In this document: positions 41,816-50,136 of the stretch, in pieces | How positions within the stretch are numbered: position 1 is the stretch's first letter | How the letters are laid out: the number at the start of each line of letters is the position of its first letter | From: Ostreiculturibacter nitratireducens | Lineage (GTDB): Bacteria > Pseudomonadota > Alphaproteobacteria > Rhodobacterales > Rhodobacteraceae | DNA length: 64,000 nt | Direction: 5' to 3' | Assembly: GCF_032670585.1 (NCBI RefSeq) | Contig: NZ_JAVQHL010000001.1 | Span: 992,001-1,056,000 of the forward strand | Made by a program: the position numbers and the translations under genes | The notes under the pieces: model-generated | Seen by the model: only the letters and a program-made list of their open reading frames with translations | Told to the model about the DNA's origin: nothing | Databases searched by the model: none

Positions 41816-41842
41816 AAAAAAAGGGGCGGAATGATCCGCCCC
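41816..41842 (-). terminator. Rho-independent terminator of the DUF481-like gene
   Basis: On the minus strand the perfect 8-bp stem GGGGCGGA/TCCGCCCC with a 4-nt loop is followed by a run of seven T. It lies 33 bp past the stop at 41876. This is the clearest intrinsic terminator in the window. Confidence 0.9.
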
Positions 41843-41875
41843 CAGTGGCAGGTTCTCTGGCGTTCCGGTGGTGGC

Positions 41876-42727
41876 TTAGAAGCCGAAGACCAGCGCGATC
41901 CCGAGCTTGTTATCCGTCCGGATGGCTCGGCTGTCGTTATACTCGGTCAGGTAGCTGACGCGGGTCGAATAGACGTCGGTCATCTTGAAGTTGACGCCGA
42001 GGTCGTTGTTGGCGCGCAGCGCCGTGTCCGACTTCAGGATGTCCGTGTCGTTGGTCAGGAAGATGTCGTCGTTGAACTTGTAGAAGAAGCGGGAGGCGGC
42101 AAGATAGCCGGTCTCGGTCACTTCGTTGTCCAGACCGTCCTTGAGGTAGCTCACGCCGATACCGGCCTGAACGCGCCAGGTCATCTCCGGCGTGTTGAAG
42201 ATGCGGTATCCCGGGCCCACGCCGAGATAGGCGTCGGTATCGTAGGTGTTGGCCGGGTCCGCCGAGACATCCGCGAGGCCGTCCGTCTTCACGCGGCCGA
42301 GAGCGAATACGTAGAACGAGTCGTCGATGTAGTAGTTCGCGTCATAGACACCGAACACGTCTTCCTTCGTCGAGGTTCCTTCCTCGTCGGTGAATTCGAT
42401 CGCCAGCCCGATGTTGTGGACGAACTTGCCCGCCGCGTAGCGCATGCGCGCGCCCAAGGCCAGTTCCTGCGACTCGTTGTTACCGGTCTTGCCGGTGTAG
42501 CTCAGGGACGCGCTGCCAGAGAGGCCCTCACGGTACTCGGGATTGCCGAAACGGCTCGAATCCTCGGACCGCGCGATGTCTTCGGCCACGGACTCCTCGA
42601 TATCGTCGATACGTTCATCGAGCGCGTCGGTCCCGACGAGTTCGCCTTGGGCAAAGGCCGGTGCCGTGGCAATGCCGAGCGCCAGCGCGAGGGACGAGAT
42701 CGCCGCCAGTTTGGTCGCGTGTTTCAT
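41876..42727 (-). CDS. DUF481-like outer-membrane beta-barrel protein
   Basis: A 283-residue secreted protein. The signal peptide is residues 1-26 (ISSLALALGIATAPAFA). An acidic helix follows (ERIDDIEESVAEDIARSEDS), then about ten alternating amphipathic strands with spaced aromatics, ending in GIALVFGF, the terminal aromatic of outer-membrane barrels. The pattern resembles the DUF481/YdiY family of putative salt-inducible outer-membrane proteins. ATG 42727 is preceded by AAAGGAA. A single-gene transcript ending at a strong terminator is likely. Confidence 0.85.
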   Translation of the reverse strand: MKHATKLAAISSLALALGIATAPAFAQGELVGTDALDERIDDIEESVAEDIARSEDSSRFGNPEYREGLSGSASLSYTGKTGNNESQELALGARMRYAAGKFVHNIGLAIEFTDEEGTSTKEDVFGVYDANYYIDDSFYVFALGRVKTDGLADVSADPANTYDTDAYLGVGPGYRIFNTPEMTWRVQAGIGVSYLKDGLDNEVTETGYLAASRFFYKFNDDIFLTNDTDILKSDTALRANNDLGVNFKMTDVYSTRVSYLTEYNDSRAIRTDNKLGIALVFGF

Positions 42728-42912
42728 GTCATTTCCTTTCAAGCTCTCCGCCCGGCATTGGGTGCCCGACGGGTGGCAGTGCTTTGCCAGGCGTCGGTGT
42801 AAGGAAACGGAAAGCCCAACAGAAATTCATAATATTCAAGGTTGAGACGAGTATTACTCGGGGGTGCAGATCTTGCGGATTCAGCGCTTTCGGCGGTTGA
42901 GAAAAACGACCG

Positions 42913-42936
42913 ACGCCGGGCGTTACCGCCCGGCGT
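42913..42936 (-). terminator. Hairpin downstream of the LysR gene (probable terminator)
   Basis: ACGCCGGGCG and CGCCCGGCGT form a perfect 10-bp stem with a 4-nt loop. On the minus strand a TTTTT run follows about 7 nt later, so termination of the LysR transcript is plausible but the T-tract spacing is loose. Confidence 0.55.
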
Positions 42937-43018
42937 TCAGCCTGCAACACCATGAAAGGTCCATGCTATTTCCGTAACGCGGAAATGTATTCGGACTCGG
43001 GCGCCCGAGAAAGCTGCA

Positions 43019-43900
43019 TCAGACGAGGTCGACGATCTCCGCCATGTCCGTTTCCGCCGTCTCCACCACCTTTTTCAGTGTCTCCTCGGCAACACTGCCC
43101 AGCTCTTCTTCGAGGTCGTCGCGCCAGACGGACCATGCCGTGTGTGTATAGACAGGCGCTCCGGGGACTAGGAACATCTGCTCCCGATCGACGTAGCGCT
43201 TGACGTAGCGCGCTGGCAGATAGGCGGCGAACTCGCGGTCGATCAGGTAGCGCGCGGCAAGCGCGCCCATGGCAAGCGTCAGGCCGGGATTCGACAGGTT
43301 CGGCAGCGCGCGATTGTGGAACTGAAAGAAGTCCTCGCCCCAATCGATGTAGACATAGCGCCCCCTGAGATCGGACAGATCGGGATCCTCCCAGCGCGCG
43401 ACCAGGACGAGGTCCTCCTCCATCACCTTCTCGACCGTCATTCCCGGCCGCAGCGTCGGCGTGTAGGTCAACGCGATCTGCATCACCCCCTCCGACATGG
43501 CGCGAGTCAGCTGTTCGGGCGTTCCGACCTCGGCGCGGATTCCGAGATCGGGCTGGAGGTTGCGCAAGGCGTCCACCCACCGGAAGCCGAGCCGCGGCCA
43601 GAGCGAAACCTGCGCGCCGAGCGTCAGCGTCCGCGTGAACCCGTCTGGAACTGCGACCTGCTGGCGGGCCTTCTCCCAGTTGCGGACGAGCGAGATGGCG
43701 TAGCCTTCGAACTCGCGCCCGGACGGGGTCAGTTCCGCACCGGCCTTCGAGCGCGTAAAGAGCAGCCTGCCGAGCTGATCCTCAAGCCGCTGAATGCGCA
43801 GGCTTACGGCCGACTGCGTTACAAAGAGACGATCCGATGCGGCAGCGAAGGAGCCGGTTTCGGCGACGGACAGGAATGTTTTGAGAAGTGCGAGATCCAT
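43019..43900 (-). CDS. LysR-family transcriptional regulator
   Basis: A 293-residue regulator with an N-terminal winged HTH (LLKTFLSVAETGSFAAASDR, then LFVTQSAVSLRIQRLEDQLG) and a periplasmic-binding-type effector domain (about 90-290). No obvious target operon stands next to it: upstream on the same strand is the nusB/riboflavin region and downstream is the barrel protein. Effector unknown; autoregulation is usual for the family. Confidence 0.93.
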   Translation of the reverse strand: MDLALLKTFLSVAETGSFAAASDRLFVTQSAVSLRIQRLEDQLGRLLFTRSKAGAELTPSGREFEGYAISLVRNWEKARQQVAVPDGFTRTLTLGAQVSLWPRLGFRWVDALRNLQPDLGIRAEVGTPEQLTRAMSEGVMQIALTYTPTLRPGMTVEKVMEEDLVLVARWEDPDLSDLRGRYVYIDWGEDFFQFHNRALPNLSNPGLTLAMGALAARYLIDREFAAYLPARYVKRYVDREQMFLVPGAPVYTHTAWSVWRDDLEEELGSVAEETLKKVVETAETDMAEIVDLV

Positions 43901-43975
43901 GCGCGCATTGGCACTGCAACGGGTGTCGGATGCAATGGGGCTCGATTACGCACGAAGGCCCTCCGGGCCGTCGGC

Positions 43976-44305
43976 TCAACTCCGCCGATGCGCGTCCCGA
44001 CCGCTCACGGAAACCGGCACGGCGACCATTGGCGAAGCCGGTTTTGTTACACGCGCGCGATTGCCGCCCCGCGGACCGTCGTCATCGTCGGCCAGCCGCA
44101 TCACGGCAAAGGCGAATTGCACGCCGGCGAAGACGATCGCGTTGAAGACCCAGAGCATCAGGACCGCGATCCAGCCTCCGGAGACGGCGGTCACCAGATG
44201 CCAGAGCCCCGCCACGTTCAGCCACAGAATGAGCCCGACAAAGGCCGCCGCCAGGGCAAAACCGATAAGGACGTTCTTGATATAGAGCTTCACGAGCTTC
44301 GGCAT
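43976..44305 (-). CDS. Small inner-membrane protein downstream of nusB
   Basis: A 109-residue protein with two to three hydrophobic helices (residues about 10-30, VLIGFALAAAFVGLILWL; about 43-70, WIAVLMLWVFNAIVFAGVQF) and a charged, Pro-rich C-terminal tail. GGGGGT lies upstream of ATG 44305. It lies 79 bp downstream of nusB in the same direction and may be co-transcribed. Function unknown. Confidence 0.7.
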   Translation of the reverse strand: MPKLVKLYIKNVLIGFALAAAFVGLILWLNVAGLWHLVTAVSGGWIAVLMLWVFNAIVFAGVQFAFAVMRLADDDDGPRGGNRARVTKPASPMVAVPVSVSGRDAHRRS

Positions 44306-44384
44306 GTTACCCCCAGGGTACTCTCACACGCCTTGAAGATAGGGCACAACCGTCTGAAACCAAAGTGGCGCAGTGTCGCGGCGC

Positions 44385-44864
44385 TCAGAAAGCCTCGGGA
44401 CGAGCCTCGCGCGCCATGTGATCGAGAACCGCGTTGACGAACTTCGGCTCCTTGCCATCGGGGAAGAAGGCCCGGGCCACGTCGACGAATTCGTTGATCA
44501 CGACCTTGGGCGGTGTGATCTCGGACAACAACTCCGCCCCCGCAGCACGGAAAAGCGCGCGCAGCACGGGATCGATGCGGCCGATCGGCCATTTCGCGAC
44601 CAGCGCCCGGTCGGTCATCTGGTCGATCTTCGCCTGCCAGTTGACGGCGTCCTCGATGATGCGGCGGAACAGATGGCTGTCGCCCTCCGCCATTTCCTCG
44701 CCCTCATAAACCGCGCCAAAGCGATGGGTCTCGAATTCCTTCGCAACCGAATCCACGCTCTGTCCGGCGGCCTCCATCTGGAACAGCGCCTGCACGGCAT
44801 AAAGGCGCGCAGCGGATTTCATCTGGCGCTTTTCCGCTGCGGAAAGTTTCTGCGTTTCGCTCAT
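44385..44864 (-). CDS. nusB: Transcription antitermination factor NusB
   Basis: A 159-residue NusB that, with NusE, binds boxA RNA and supports rRNA antitermination. Start M 44864 (MSETQKLSAAEKRQMKSAAR) is used because it overlaps the ribH stop by ATGA and matches the family start. Conserved stretches include RLYAVQALFQME and the C-terminal PPKVVINEFVDVARAF, then EPKFVNAVLDHMA. The ribH-nusB order is the usual alphaproteobacterial arrangement. Confidence 0.94.
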   Translation of the reverse strand: MSETQKLSAAEKRQMKSAARLYAVQALFQMEAAGQSVDSVAKEFETHRFGAVYEGEEMAEGDSHLFRRIIEDAVNWQAKIDQMTDRALVAKWPIGRIDPVLRALFRAAGAELLSEITPPKVVINEFVDVARAFFPDGKEPKFVNAVLDHMAREARPEAF

Positions 44865-45412
44865 GCGCCCTTGGGCCCTTCGCCACCCCCCGCAATCCGG
44901 AATTCCTCCGTAGCGGGCTTGAAGCCGATCCCCTTGGTCCGGCGCGCCCATTTGCGGGAAAGCGCGACAAGATGCAAGGCCGCCGCAGCAGCGCCGCCGC
45001 CTTTGTTCTGCGCCTCGGGATCGGCCCGCACCACGGCCTGGTCACGGTTCTCGACCGTCAGGATGCCGTTGCCGATGCACACCCCTTGCAGACCGAGCAG
45101 CGTCAGCCCGCGCGAGCTGTCGTTGCACACTGTGTCGTAATGCGTCGTTTCACCGCGGATCACGCAGCCAAGCGCGACGAAACCGTCGAAATCCGCCATG
45201 CGCGCCGCCATCCCGATCGCCGTCGGAATCTCCAAGGCGCCAGGGACTTCGATCACTTCCACGCTCGCCCCGGCCTTTTCGGCCACGGCCTTCGCACCCG
45301 CGACGAGATTGTCGGCGATGTCCTTGTAGTAAGGAGCCACCACGACAAGGAGGCGCACATTCCTGTCGAAGACCGGCAGGTCGAGGACGTGGTGGGTTTC
45401 GGTTCCAGCCAT
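44861..45412 (-). CDS. ribH: 6,7-dimethyl-8-ribityllumazine synthase
   Basis: A 183-residue lumazine synthase that condenses 5-amino-6-ribitylamino-uracil with 3,4-dihydroxy-2-butanone 4-phosphate. Typical motifs: EVPGALEIPTAIG, GFVALGCVIRGETTHYD (with the catalytic His) and GNGILTVENRDQA. The C-terminal 25 residues extend slightly beyond the usual length. Operon with ribB upstream (3 bp gap) and nusB (ATGA overlap). Confidence 0.96.
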   Translation of the reverse strand: MAGTETHHVLDLPVFDRNVRLLVVVAPYYKDIADNLVAGAKAVAEKAGASVEVIEVPGALEIPTAIGMAARMADFDGFVALGCVIRGETTHYDTVCNDSSRGLTLLGLQGVCIGNGILTVENRDQAVVRADPEAQNKGGGAAAAALHLVALSRKWARRTKGIGFKPATEEFRIAGGGEGPKGA

Positions 45413-45415
45413 GGG

Positions 45416-46525
45416 CTACTCCAGCGGTATGCCGCGCGTGCCGGTGATGTTGAGCCCGTAAGCATCGAGCCCCACGACCTTCGGCTTCGGTGAATTGGTC
45501 AGAAGGATCAGATCATGCAGACCCAGCGCCGAAAGGATCTGCGCCCCGAGCCCGTACTGGCGCAGGGTGTGAGGCGACGCCTCGCTGCCGCTGTTCATCT
45601 TCATGTCGAGATCCCGCAGCAGCACCAGCGCCCCACGGCCTTCGTCCGCGATAAGCCGCATTGCCGCGCTGAATTCCCCCGTGCGACCCTTCGGCCCGAG
45701 ACCGATGATATCGAGCATCGGGTCGAGCCCGTGCATCCGCACCAGAACCGGCTCGGGCCCCGTGATGTCGCCCTTGATGAGCACGATATGCTCTGCGCCC
45801 TGCGTTTGGTCGATATAGGTGCGCATCACCCATTGGCCGCCGAATTCCGATGTGACGAGCGTCTCGCCGCTCTGATGCACGAGGTTGTCGTGGCGGCGCC
45901 GGTAGGCGATCAGGTCCGAAATCGTGCCGATCTTCAACCCGTGCTTCTGCGCGAAGGCGACGAGGTCCGGAAGTCGGGCCATCGTGCCGTCTTCGTTCAT
46001 GATCTCGCAGATGACGCCCGAGGGGTTGAGCCCGGCGAGGCGAGAGATGTCGACCGCGGCCTCGGTATGTCCGGCGCGCACCAGGACGCCGCCGTCACGC
46101 GCGCGAAGCGGAAACACGTGGCCGGGGGTCGCGATGTCCGCCGCGCCCTTCGTCGGGTCGATCGCGACAGAAACGGTCCGCGCCCGGTCATGGGCCGAAA
46201 TGCCCGTCGTCACCCCTTCCCGCGCCTCGATCGACACGGTGAACGCGGTCTCGTGACGGGAGGAGTTGCTGGGCGACATGAGCTGAAGGCCCAACGCCTC
46301 GATCCTGTCCGACGGCAGGGAGAGGCAGATGAGCCCGCGGCCGTGCGTCGCCATGAAGTTGATCGCGTTCGGCGTGCACATCTGCGCCGGGATCACGAGA
46401 TCGCCTTCGTTCTCACGGTCCTCGTGGTCCACGAGGATGAACATCCGGCCGTTACGCGCCTCCTCGATGATCTCCTCGATCGGGGAAACCGCGTCGGAAT
46501 AGTCGGTCTTCACGTCCTCTGGCAT
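45416..46525 (-). CDS. ribB: 3,4-dihydroxy-2-butanone-4-phosphate synthase with degenerate GTP cyclohydrolase II-like domain
   Basis: A 369-residue protein. Residues 1-205 are a full DHBP synthase domain: MFILVDHEDRENEGDLVIPA carries the acidic metal-binding loop, and PGHVFPLRARDGGVLVRAGH, then TEAAVDI, are conserved. Residues 210-369 resemble RibA but lack the zinc-binding Cys cluster: where active enzymes have C-x2-D-x8-C-x-C-type residues, this has LVRMHGLDPMLDIIGLGPKG. So only the RibB reaction is expected, as in the RibBX-type proteins known in many Proteobacteria. A separate RibA must be elsewhere. Operon with ribH and nusB. Confidence 0.92.
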   Translation of the reverse strand: MPEDVKTDYSDAVSPIEEIIEEARNGRMFILVDHEDRENEGDLVIPAQMCTPNAINFMATHGRGLICLSLPSDRIEALGLQLMSPSNSSRHETAFTVSIEAREGVTTGISAHDRARTVSVAIDPTKGAADIATPGHVFPLRARDGGVLVRAGHTEAAVDISRLAGLNPSGVICEIMNEDGTMARLPDLVAFAQKHGLKIGTISDLIAYRRRHDNLVHQSGETLVTSEFGGQWVMRTYIDQTQGAEHIVLIKGDITGPEPVLVRMHGLDPMLDIIGLGPKGRTGEFSAAMRLIADEGRGALVLLRDLDMKMNSGSEASPHTLRQYGLGAQILSALGLHDLILLTNSPKPKVVGLDAYGLNITGTRGIPLE

Positions 46526-46534
46526 CGTCTCTCC

Positions 46535-46813
46535 TCAGACCCCGGTTCCCCGGGGAAATGTCTCTCGGCGGGCCGGCGCCACCTTCACGAGCACCCGTGA
46601 CCGGAATTCACCCCGGTTCACATGCGCCGAAGGCGCGCGGTCCGCTTGGTCGAAAACGACCCCTTGCCCGGCGAGATCGCCCCTGAGGCGCGCGAGGTCA
46701 AGTAGCTGCGGAATTCCTTCCAGCAACTCGCACCCGGAATTACCGGGCCGACCCGCGCCTGCCGCAAGTGGCGCCCGGCACCTTCCGTCGAAAAGCCTCA
46801 CTGCCCCGACCAT
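46535..46813 (-). CDS. Hypothetical small protein between ribE and ribB
   Basis: A possible 92-residue protein whose start overlaps the ribE end by 16 bp and whose stop is 9 bp before ribB. Composition is Arg/Gly/Ala-rich (FDGRCRAPLAAGAGRPGNSG, then LLDLARLRGDLAGQGVVFDQ), with no domain recognised. Position within the operon favours coding; sequence quality does not clearly. I searched this stretch for an FMN riboswitch and found none. Confidence 0.35.
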   Translation of the reverse strand: MVGAVRLFDGRCRAPLAAGAGRPGNSGCELLEGIPQLLDLARLRGDLAGQGVVFDQADRAPSAHVNRGEFRSRVLVKVAPARRETFPRGTGV

Positions 46814-47406
46814 TCCCGGAGCCGCGCGACGTAACGGGCGAGAGTGTCGATCTCGAGGTTCACCAGGTCGCCCACCTTCGCATTCCCCCAGGTCGTCACA
46901 GCCTTCGTGTGGGGGATGATGTTGACGCCGAAGGTGGCGCCCTCGACCTCGTTCACGGTAAGCGACGTACCGTTCAGCGCGACCGAACCCTTTGGCGCAA
47001 TGAACCCGGCGAGCGACTCCGGCGCCCGGAAGGTGAAGCGCGTGCTGTCGCCCTCCTGCCGCATCGCGGTGATCTCCGCCACGCCGTCGACATGGCCCGA
47101 GACGATGTGCCCGCCGAGTTCGTCTCCGACCTTCAGGGCCCGTTCGAGGTTCAGGCGCTTGCCCGCAGGCCAGCCGTCAACCCCGATATTCGTCTTCGAC
47201 ACCGTCTCGGCGGAGATCTCCACGGCAAACCAGTTCTGAGGCTCGGTTCCCGTCGCCACGACCGTCAGGCAGACGCCGTCGCATGCGATCGAAGCGCCGA
47301 TGTCGATGCTTTCGACGTCGTAGGAACAACCGATCCGGGCGGAAAGGTCGCCCCGCCGCTCGACGCTCAGAACCTTGCCGACATCGGTGATTATCCCGGT
47401 GAACAT
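46798..47406 (-). CDS. ribE: Riboflavin synthase alpha subunit
   Basis: A 202-residue enzyme that dismutates two lumazines to riboflavin. It starts MFTGIITDVGKV at 47406 with GAAAGGA upstream. The two tandem lumazine-binding barrels are visible: IACDGVCLTVV in the first, and GHIVSGHVDGVAEI then GTSLTVNEVEG in the second. Its gene is divergent from kpsS across 204 bp; ribD, its usual neighbour, lies on the far side of the capsule genes. Confidence 0.95.
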   Translation of the reverse strand: MFTGIITDVGKVLSVERRGDLSARIGCSYDVESIDIGASIACDGVCLTVVATGTEPQNWFAVEISAETVSKTNIGVDGWPAGKRLNLERALKVGDELGGHIVSGHVDGVAEITAMRQEGDSTRFTFRAPESLAGFIAPKGSVALNGTSLTVNEVEGATFGVNIIPHTKAVTTWGNAKVGDLVNLEIDTLARYVARLREWSGQ

Positions 47407-47610
47407 CGCAAATCCTTTCACCCGTCAAGCCTCGGCCCTGCCTAGACCTCCCGCCCGGCCTTCGCAAGGCCCGGCGGCGTGGCATCCGTGCACACGATTG
47501 GTTAACGCGAACCGACGAAACTGCGTCGGGCGACCCGTGCCGCTTGCACGACGGCCTCGCCCGCGCAATACGTGAACCTGGGCAGCAGCCGTGCTGCCGG
47601 ACCGGAGACG

Positions 47611-48894
47611 ATGGAAGAAAGCCAGACCAGAGCAAGGGGTTGCTTCCTGTTCCTGCAGGGACCGCATGGTCCGTTCTTCAAGGAACTGGGCGCAGCTCTC
47701 CGCAGTGATGGCCACGAGGTCTGGCGCGTGGGCTTCAACCGGGGCGACGAACGCTTCTGGCACGACGCCGCACGCTACATCCCGTTCACGGGCCGCATCG
47801 AGGACTGGCCCGAAACCTTCCGGTCGATCTGCGCCGAGAAGCGTATCACCGACATCGTGCTCTACGGGGACACGCGCAGGATCCATTCGGAGGCCGTCTC
47901 TGCCGCCAGGGCCGCGGGGATCACCGTCCACGTCTTCGAGGAAGGATACCTGCGCCCCTTTTGGGTCACCTACGAGCGTGGCGGGTCGAACGGACACTCC
48001 CGCCTGATGACGATGACGATCGACGGGATGCGCCGCGACCTTCCACCCGAGGCCGAAGACCAGCACCCGCCGCCTGCGCACTGGGGGGACATGCGCCAGC
48101 ACATCTTCTACGGCGCGCTCTACCATTTCCACGTGATGTTGCGGAATCACGGCTACCGGAATTTCAGTCCCCACCGTGGGATCACGGTCGGGCGAGAATT
48201 CCGGCTGCATCTGCGGCGGCTGCTCCTGATGCCGCTCCACCGTGCCGAACGCTTCGCCGCCACGATGAAGATACGGCTCGGCCGCTTCCCCTATCATCTC
48301 GTCCTTCTGCAGCTGGAACACGACGCCAGCTTCCGCAACCATTCGAACTTTCACTCGATGACGGACTTCATCGAGCTTTGCCTCAGCGCCTTCGCGGAGG
48401 GAGCGTCGCAGCGTCACCACCTGATCCTGAAGGCTCATCCGCTGGAGGATGGCCGCGCGGCGATCCCGCCTACGATCCGCCGGATCGCGAGGGAAACCGG
48501 CATTTCGGACCGGGTGCATTTCGTCCGCGGCGGCAAGCTTGCCGCACTCCTCGACCGGGCGGAAAGCGTCGTTACGGTGAATTCGACAGCGGCACAGCAG
48601 GCGCTCTGGCGGGGGCTGCCGGTCCGTGCGCTCGGCAGGGCAATCTACGCGAAGCCGGAACTCGTTTCCGACCAACCGCTGCCCGCGTTTTTCCGCGCCC
48701 CTCGCCGGCCGGACATCGCCGCCTACCGCGACTTCCGGCGGTATCTCCTGGACACATGCCAGGTCCCCGGCGGCTTCTATTCCGCCCGCGGGCGCCGGCT
48801 GCTGATCCCGCAACTGCCCCGCATGATGACCGCACCGGAGGACCCGTTCGACACCCTCGCCGCCGACGGCGCGGCAGCTCTGCAACAGTCATGA
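47611..48894 (+). CDS. kpsS: Capsule polysaccharide export/Kdo-linker glycosyltransferase KpsS
   Basis: A 427-residue KpsS-type protein from ATG 47611, preceded by GGAGA. KpsS and KpsC add the beta-Kdo linker to the lipid anchor of ABC-exported capsules. Features: GCFLFLQGPHGPFFKELGAA at the start, FEEGYLRPFWVTYE, ILKAHPLEDGRAAIPPTI and VTVNSTAAQQALWRGLPVRA (donor-binding region). It is followed by kpsD and kpsC. Confidence 0.92.
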   Translation: MEESQTRARGCFLFLQGPHGPFFKELGAALRSDGHEVWRVGFNRGDERFWHDAARYIPFTGRIEDWPETFRSICAEKRITDIVLYGDTRRIHSEAVSAARAAGITVHVFEEGYLRPFWVTYERGGSNGHSRLMTMTIDGMRRDLPPEAEDQHPPPAHWGDMRQHIFYGALYHFHVMLRNHGYRNFSPHRGITVGREFRLHLRRLLLMPLHRAERFAATMKIRLGRFPYHLVLLQLEHDASFRNHSNFHSMTDFIELCLSAFAEGASQRHHLILKAHPLEDGRAAIPPTIRRIARETGISDRVHFVRGGKLAALLDRAESVVTVNSTAAQQALWRGLPVRALGRAIYAKPELVSDQPLPAFFRAPRRPDIAAYRDFRRYLLDTCQVPGGFYSARGRRLLIPQLPRMMTAPEDPFDTLAADGAAALQQS

Positions 48895-49002
48895 CGCGAT
48901 GATCGGCCGGGCTGGTTTTCTTGACGATCTTTCAATAGCATGTCCGAAAAATGGATTGAGCAGAACTATCGGGGGAAAACCCCGACAAGAGGAGCAGGTC
49001 GC

Positions 49003-50136
49003 GTGACAGTGTCGGTTATACCGGGGGCCCGGGCGCTGGTCCTTCTTTCGCTCGTCGCGATGACGGCCGGATGCGGCCTTCCCCGCTCTGGCCCGACGAC
49101 CCAGGAGATCCTCGCAAGCGCATCGGAGAAGAACGGAGATGCCTTCGTGGTCGAGGTGGACGACCGCGTGGCTCGCGCCGCGAGCTACGTTGAAACCCTT
49201 GGTTTCACGAACGGTTTCCTTCACGCGGGCGAGATTGGCTCCGACGTCATCAGCCCCGGCGACACCCTGACGCTCAAGATATGGGAAAACGTCGATGACG
49301 GCCTTCTTGCCGGGCGGGCCAGCAACGTCACCATGCTCGACTCGGTTCAGGTCGATGGCGCGGGGTTCATCTTTGTTCCCTATGCCGGACGAATTCTCGC
49401 CGCCGGGAACACGCCCGAAGCACTTCGCCGCGTGATCACCGAAAAGCTCGCCCCACAGACGCCGGATCCGCAGGTCACCGTGACCCGCGCGGCCGGCGAC
49501 GGTGCGACGGTTTCGGTCGTCGGAGGCGTCGGCGGTCAGGGTGTCTATCCGATCGAACGCCCGACCCGCACGCTCTCCGCCATGATCGCCAAGGCTGGCG
49601 GCGTGTCGATCCCGCCAGAGATCGCGCAGATCACAGTGACCCGCAATGGCTACAGCGGCAAGATCTGGCTGACGGACCTCTACACCAATCCCGAAACGGA
49701 CATTGCCCTGCGTCCGGGCGACGTGATCCTCGTCGAGGAGGATTCCCGCGCCTTCACGGCGCTTGGCGCGACGGGCGGCCAGACGCGCGTCCAGTTCACG
49801 ACCCAGGAGCTGTCGGCCATCGAGGCTGTCGCCCGTGTCGGCGGCCTGTCATCCGCAATCGCGAACCCGAAGGGTGTGTTCATATTCCGCGACGAACCGC
49901 CGGAAGTCGCCAATGCCGTGCTGAATCGGAATGACCTGACCACAAGCCAGCGCCTGATCTACCTGATCGACCTGACGAAGCCCTCGGGCGTCTTCGTGGC
50001 GCGCGATTTCACGATCCGCGACGGCGACACCCTGTACGTGACTGAAGCGCCCTATGTCCGCTGGCAGAAGATCCTCTCTGCGATCATCGGCACGGCGAAC
50101 AGCGCAGACACGGTGAACACGCTCGCCGGCAACTGA
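49003..50136 (+). CDS. kpsD: Outer-membrane polysaccharide export lipoprotein (KpsD/Wza-type)
   Basis: A 377-residue protein from GTG 49003 with GAGGAG about 9 nt upstream. A lipoprotein signal (VLLSLVAMTAGC) marks an acylated N-terminal cysteine. Then come a polysaccharide export domain (ISPGDTLTLKIWENVDD, FIFVPYAGRILAAGNTPEAL) and SLBB-type repeats (VSVVGGVGGQGVYPI and AFTALGATGGQTRVQF). It would form the outer-membrane channel for capsule export. Its stop overlaps the kpsC start by 1 nt (TGATG). Confidence 0.9.
   Translation: MTVSVIPGARALVLLSLVAMTAGCGLPRSGPTTQEILASASEKNGDAFVVEVDDRVARAASYVETLGFTNGFLHAGEIGSDVISPGDTLTLKIWENVDDGLLAGRASNVTMLDSVQVDGAGFIFVPYAGRILAAGNTPEALRRVITEKLAPQTPDPQVTVTRAAGDGATVSVVGGVGGQGVYPIERPTRTLSAMIAKAGGVSIPPEIAQITVTRNGYSGKIWLTDLYTNPETDIALRPGDVILVEEDSRAFTALGATGGQTRVQFTTQELSAIEAVARVGGLSSAIANPKGVFIFRDEPPEVANAVLNRNDLTTSQRLIYLIDLTKPSGVFVARDFTIRDGDTLYVTEAPYVRWQKILSAIIGTANSADTVNTLAGN

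Noticed and set aside
46526..46797. FMN riboswitch between ribE and ribB
   Set aside because: A short GGGGTGAATTCCGG stretch hinted at it, but the remaining conserved RFN elements are missing.
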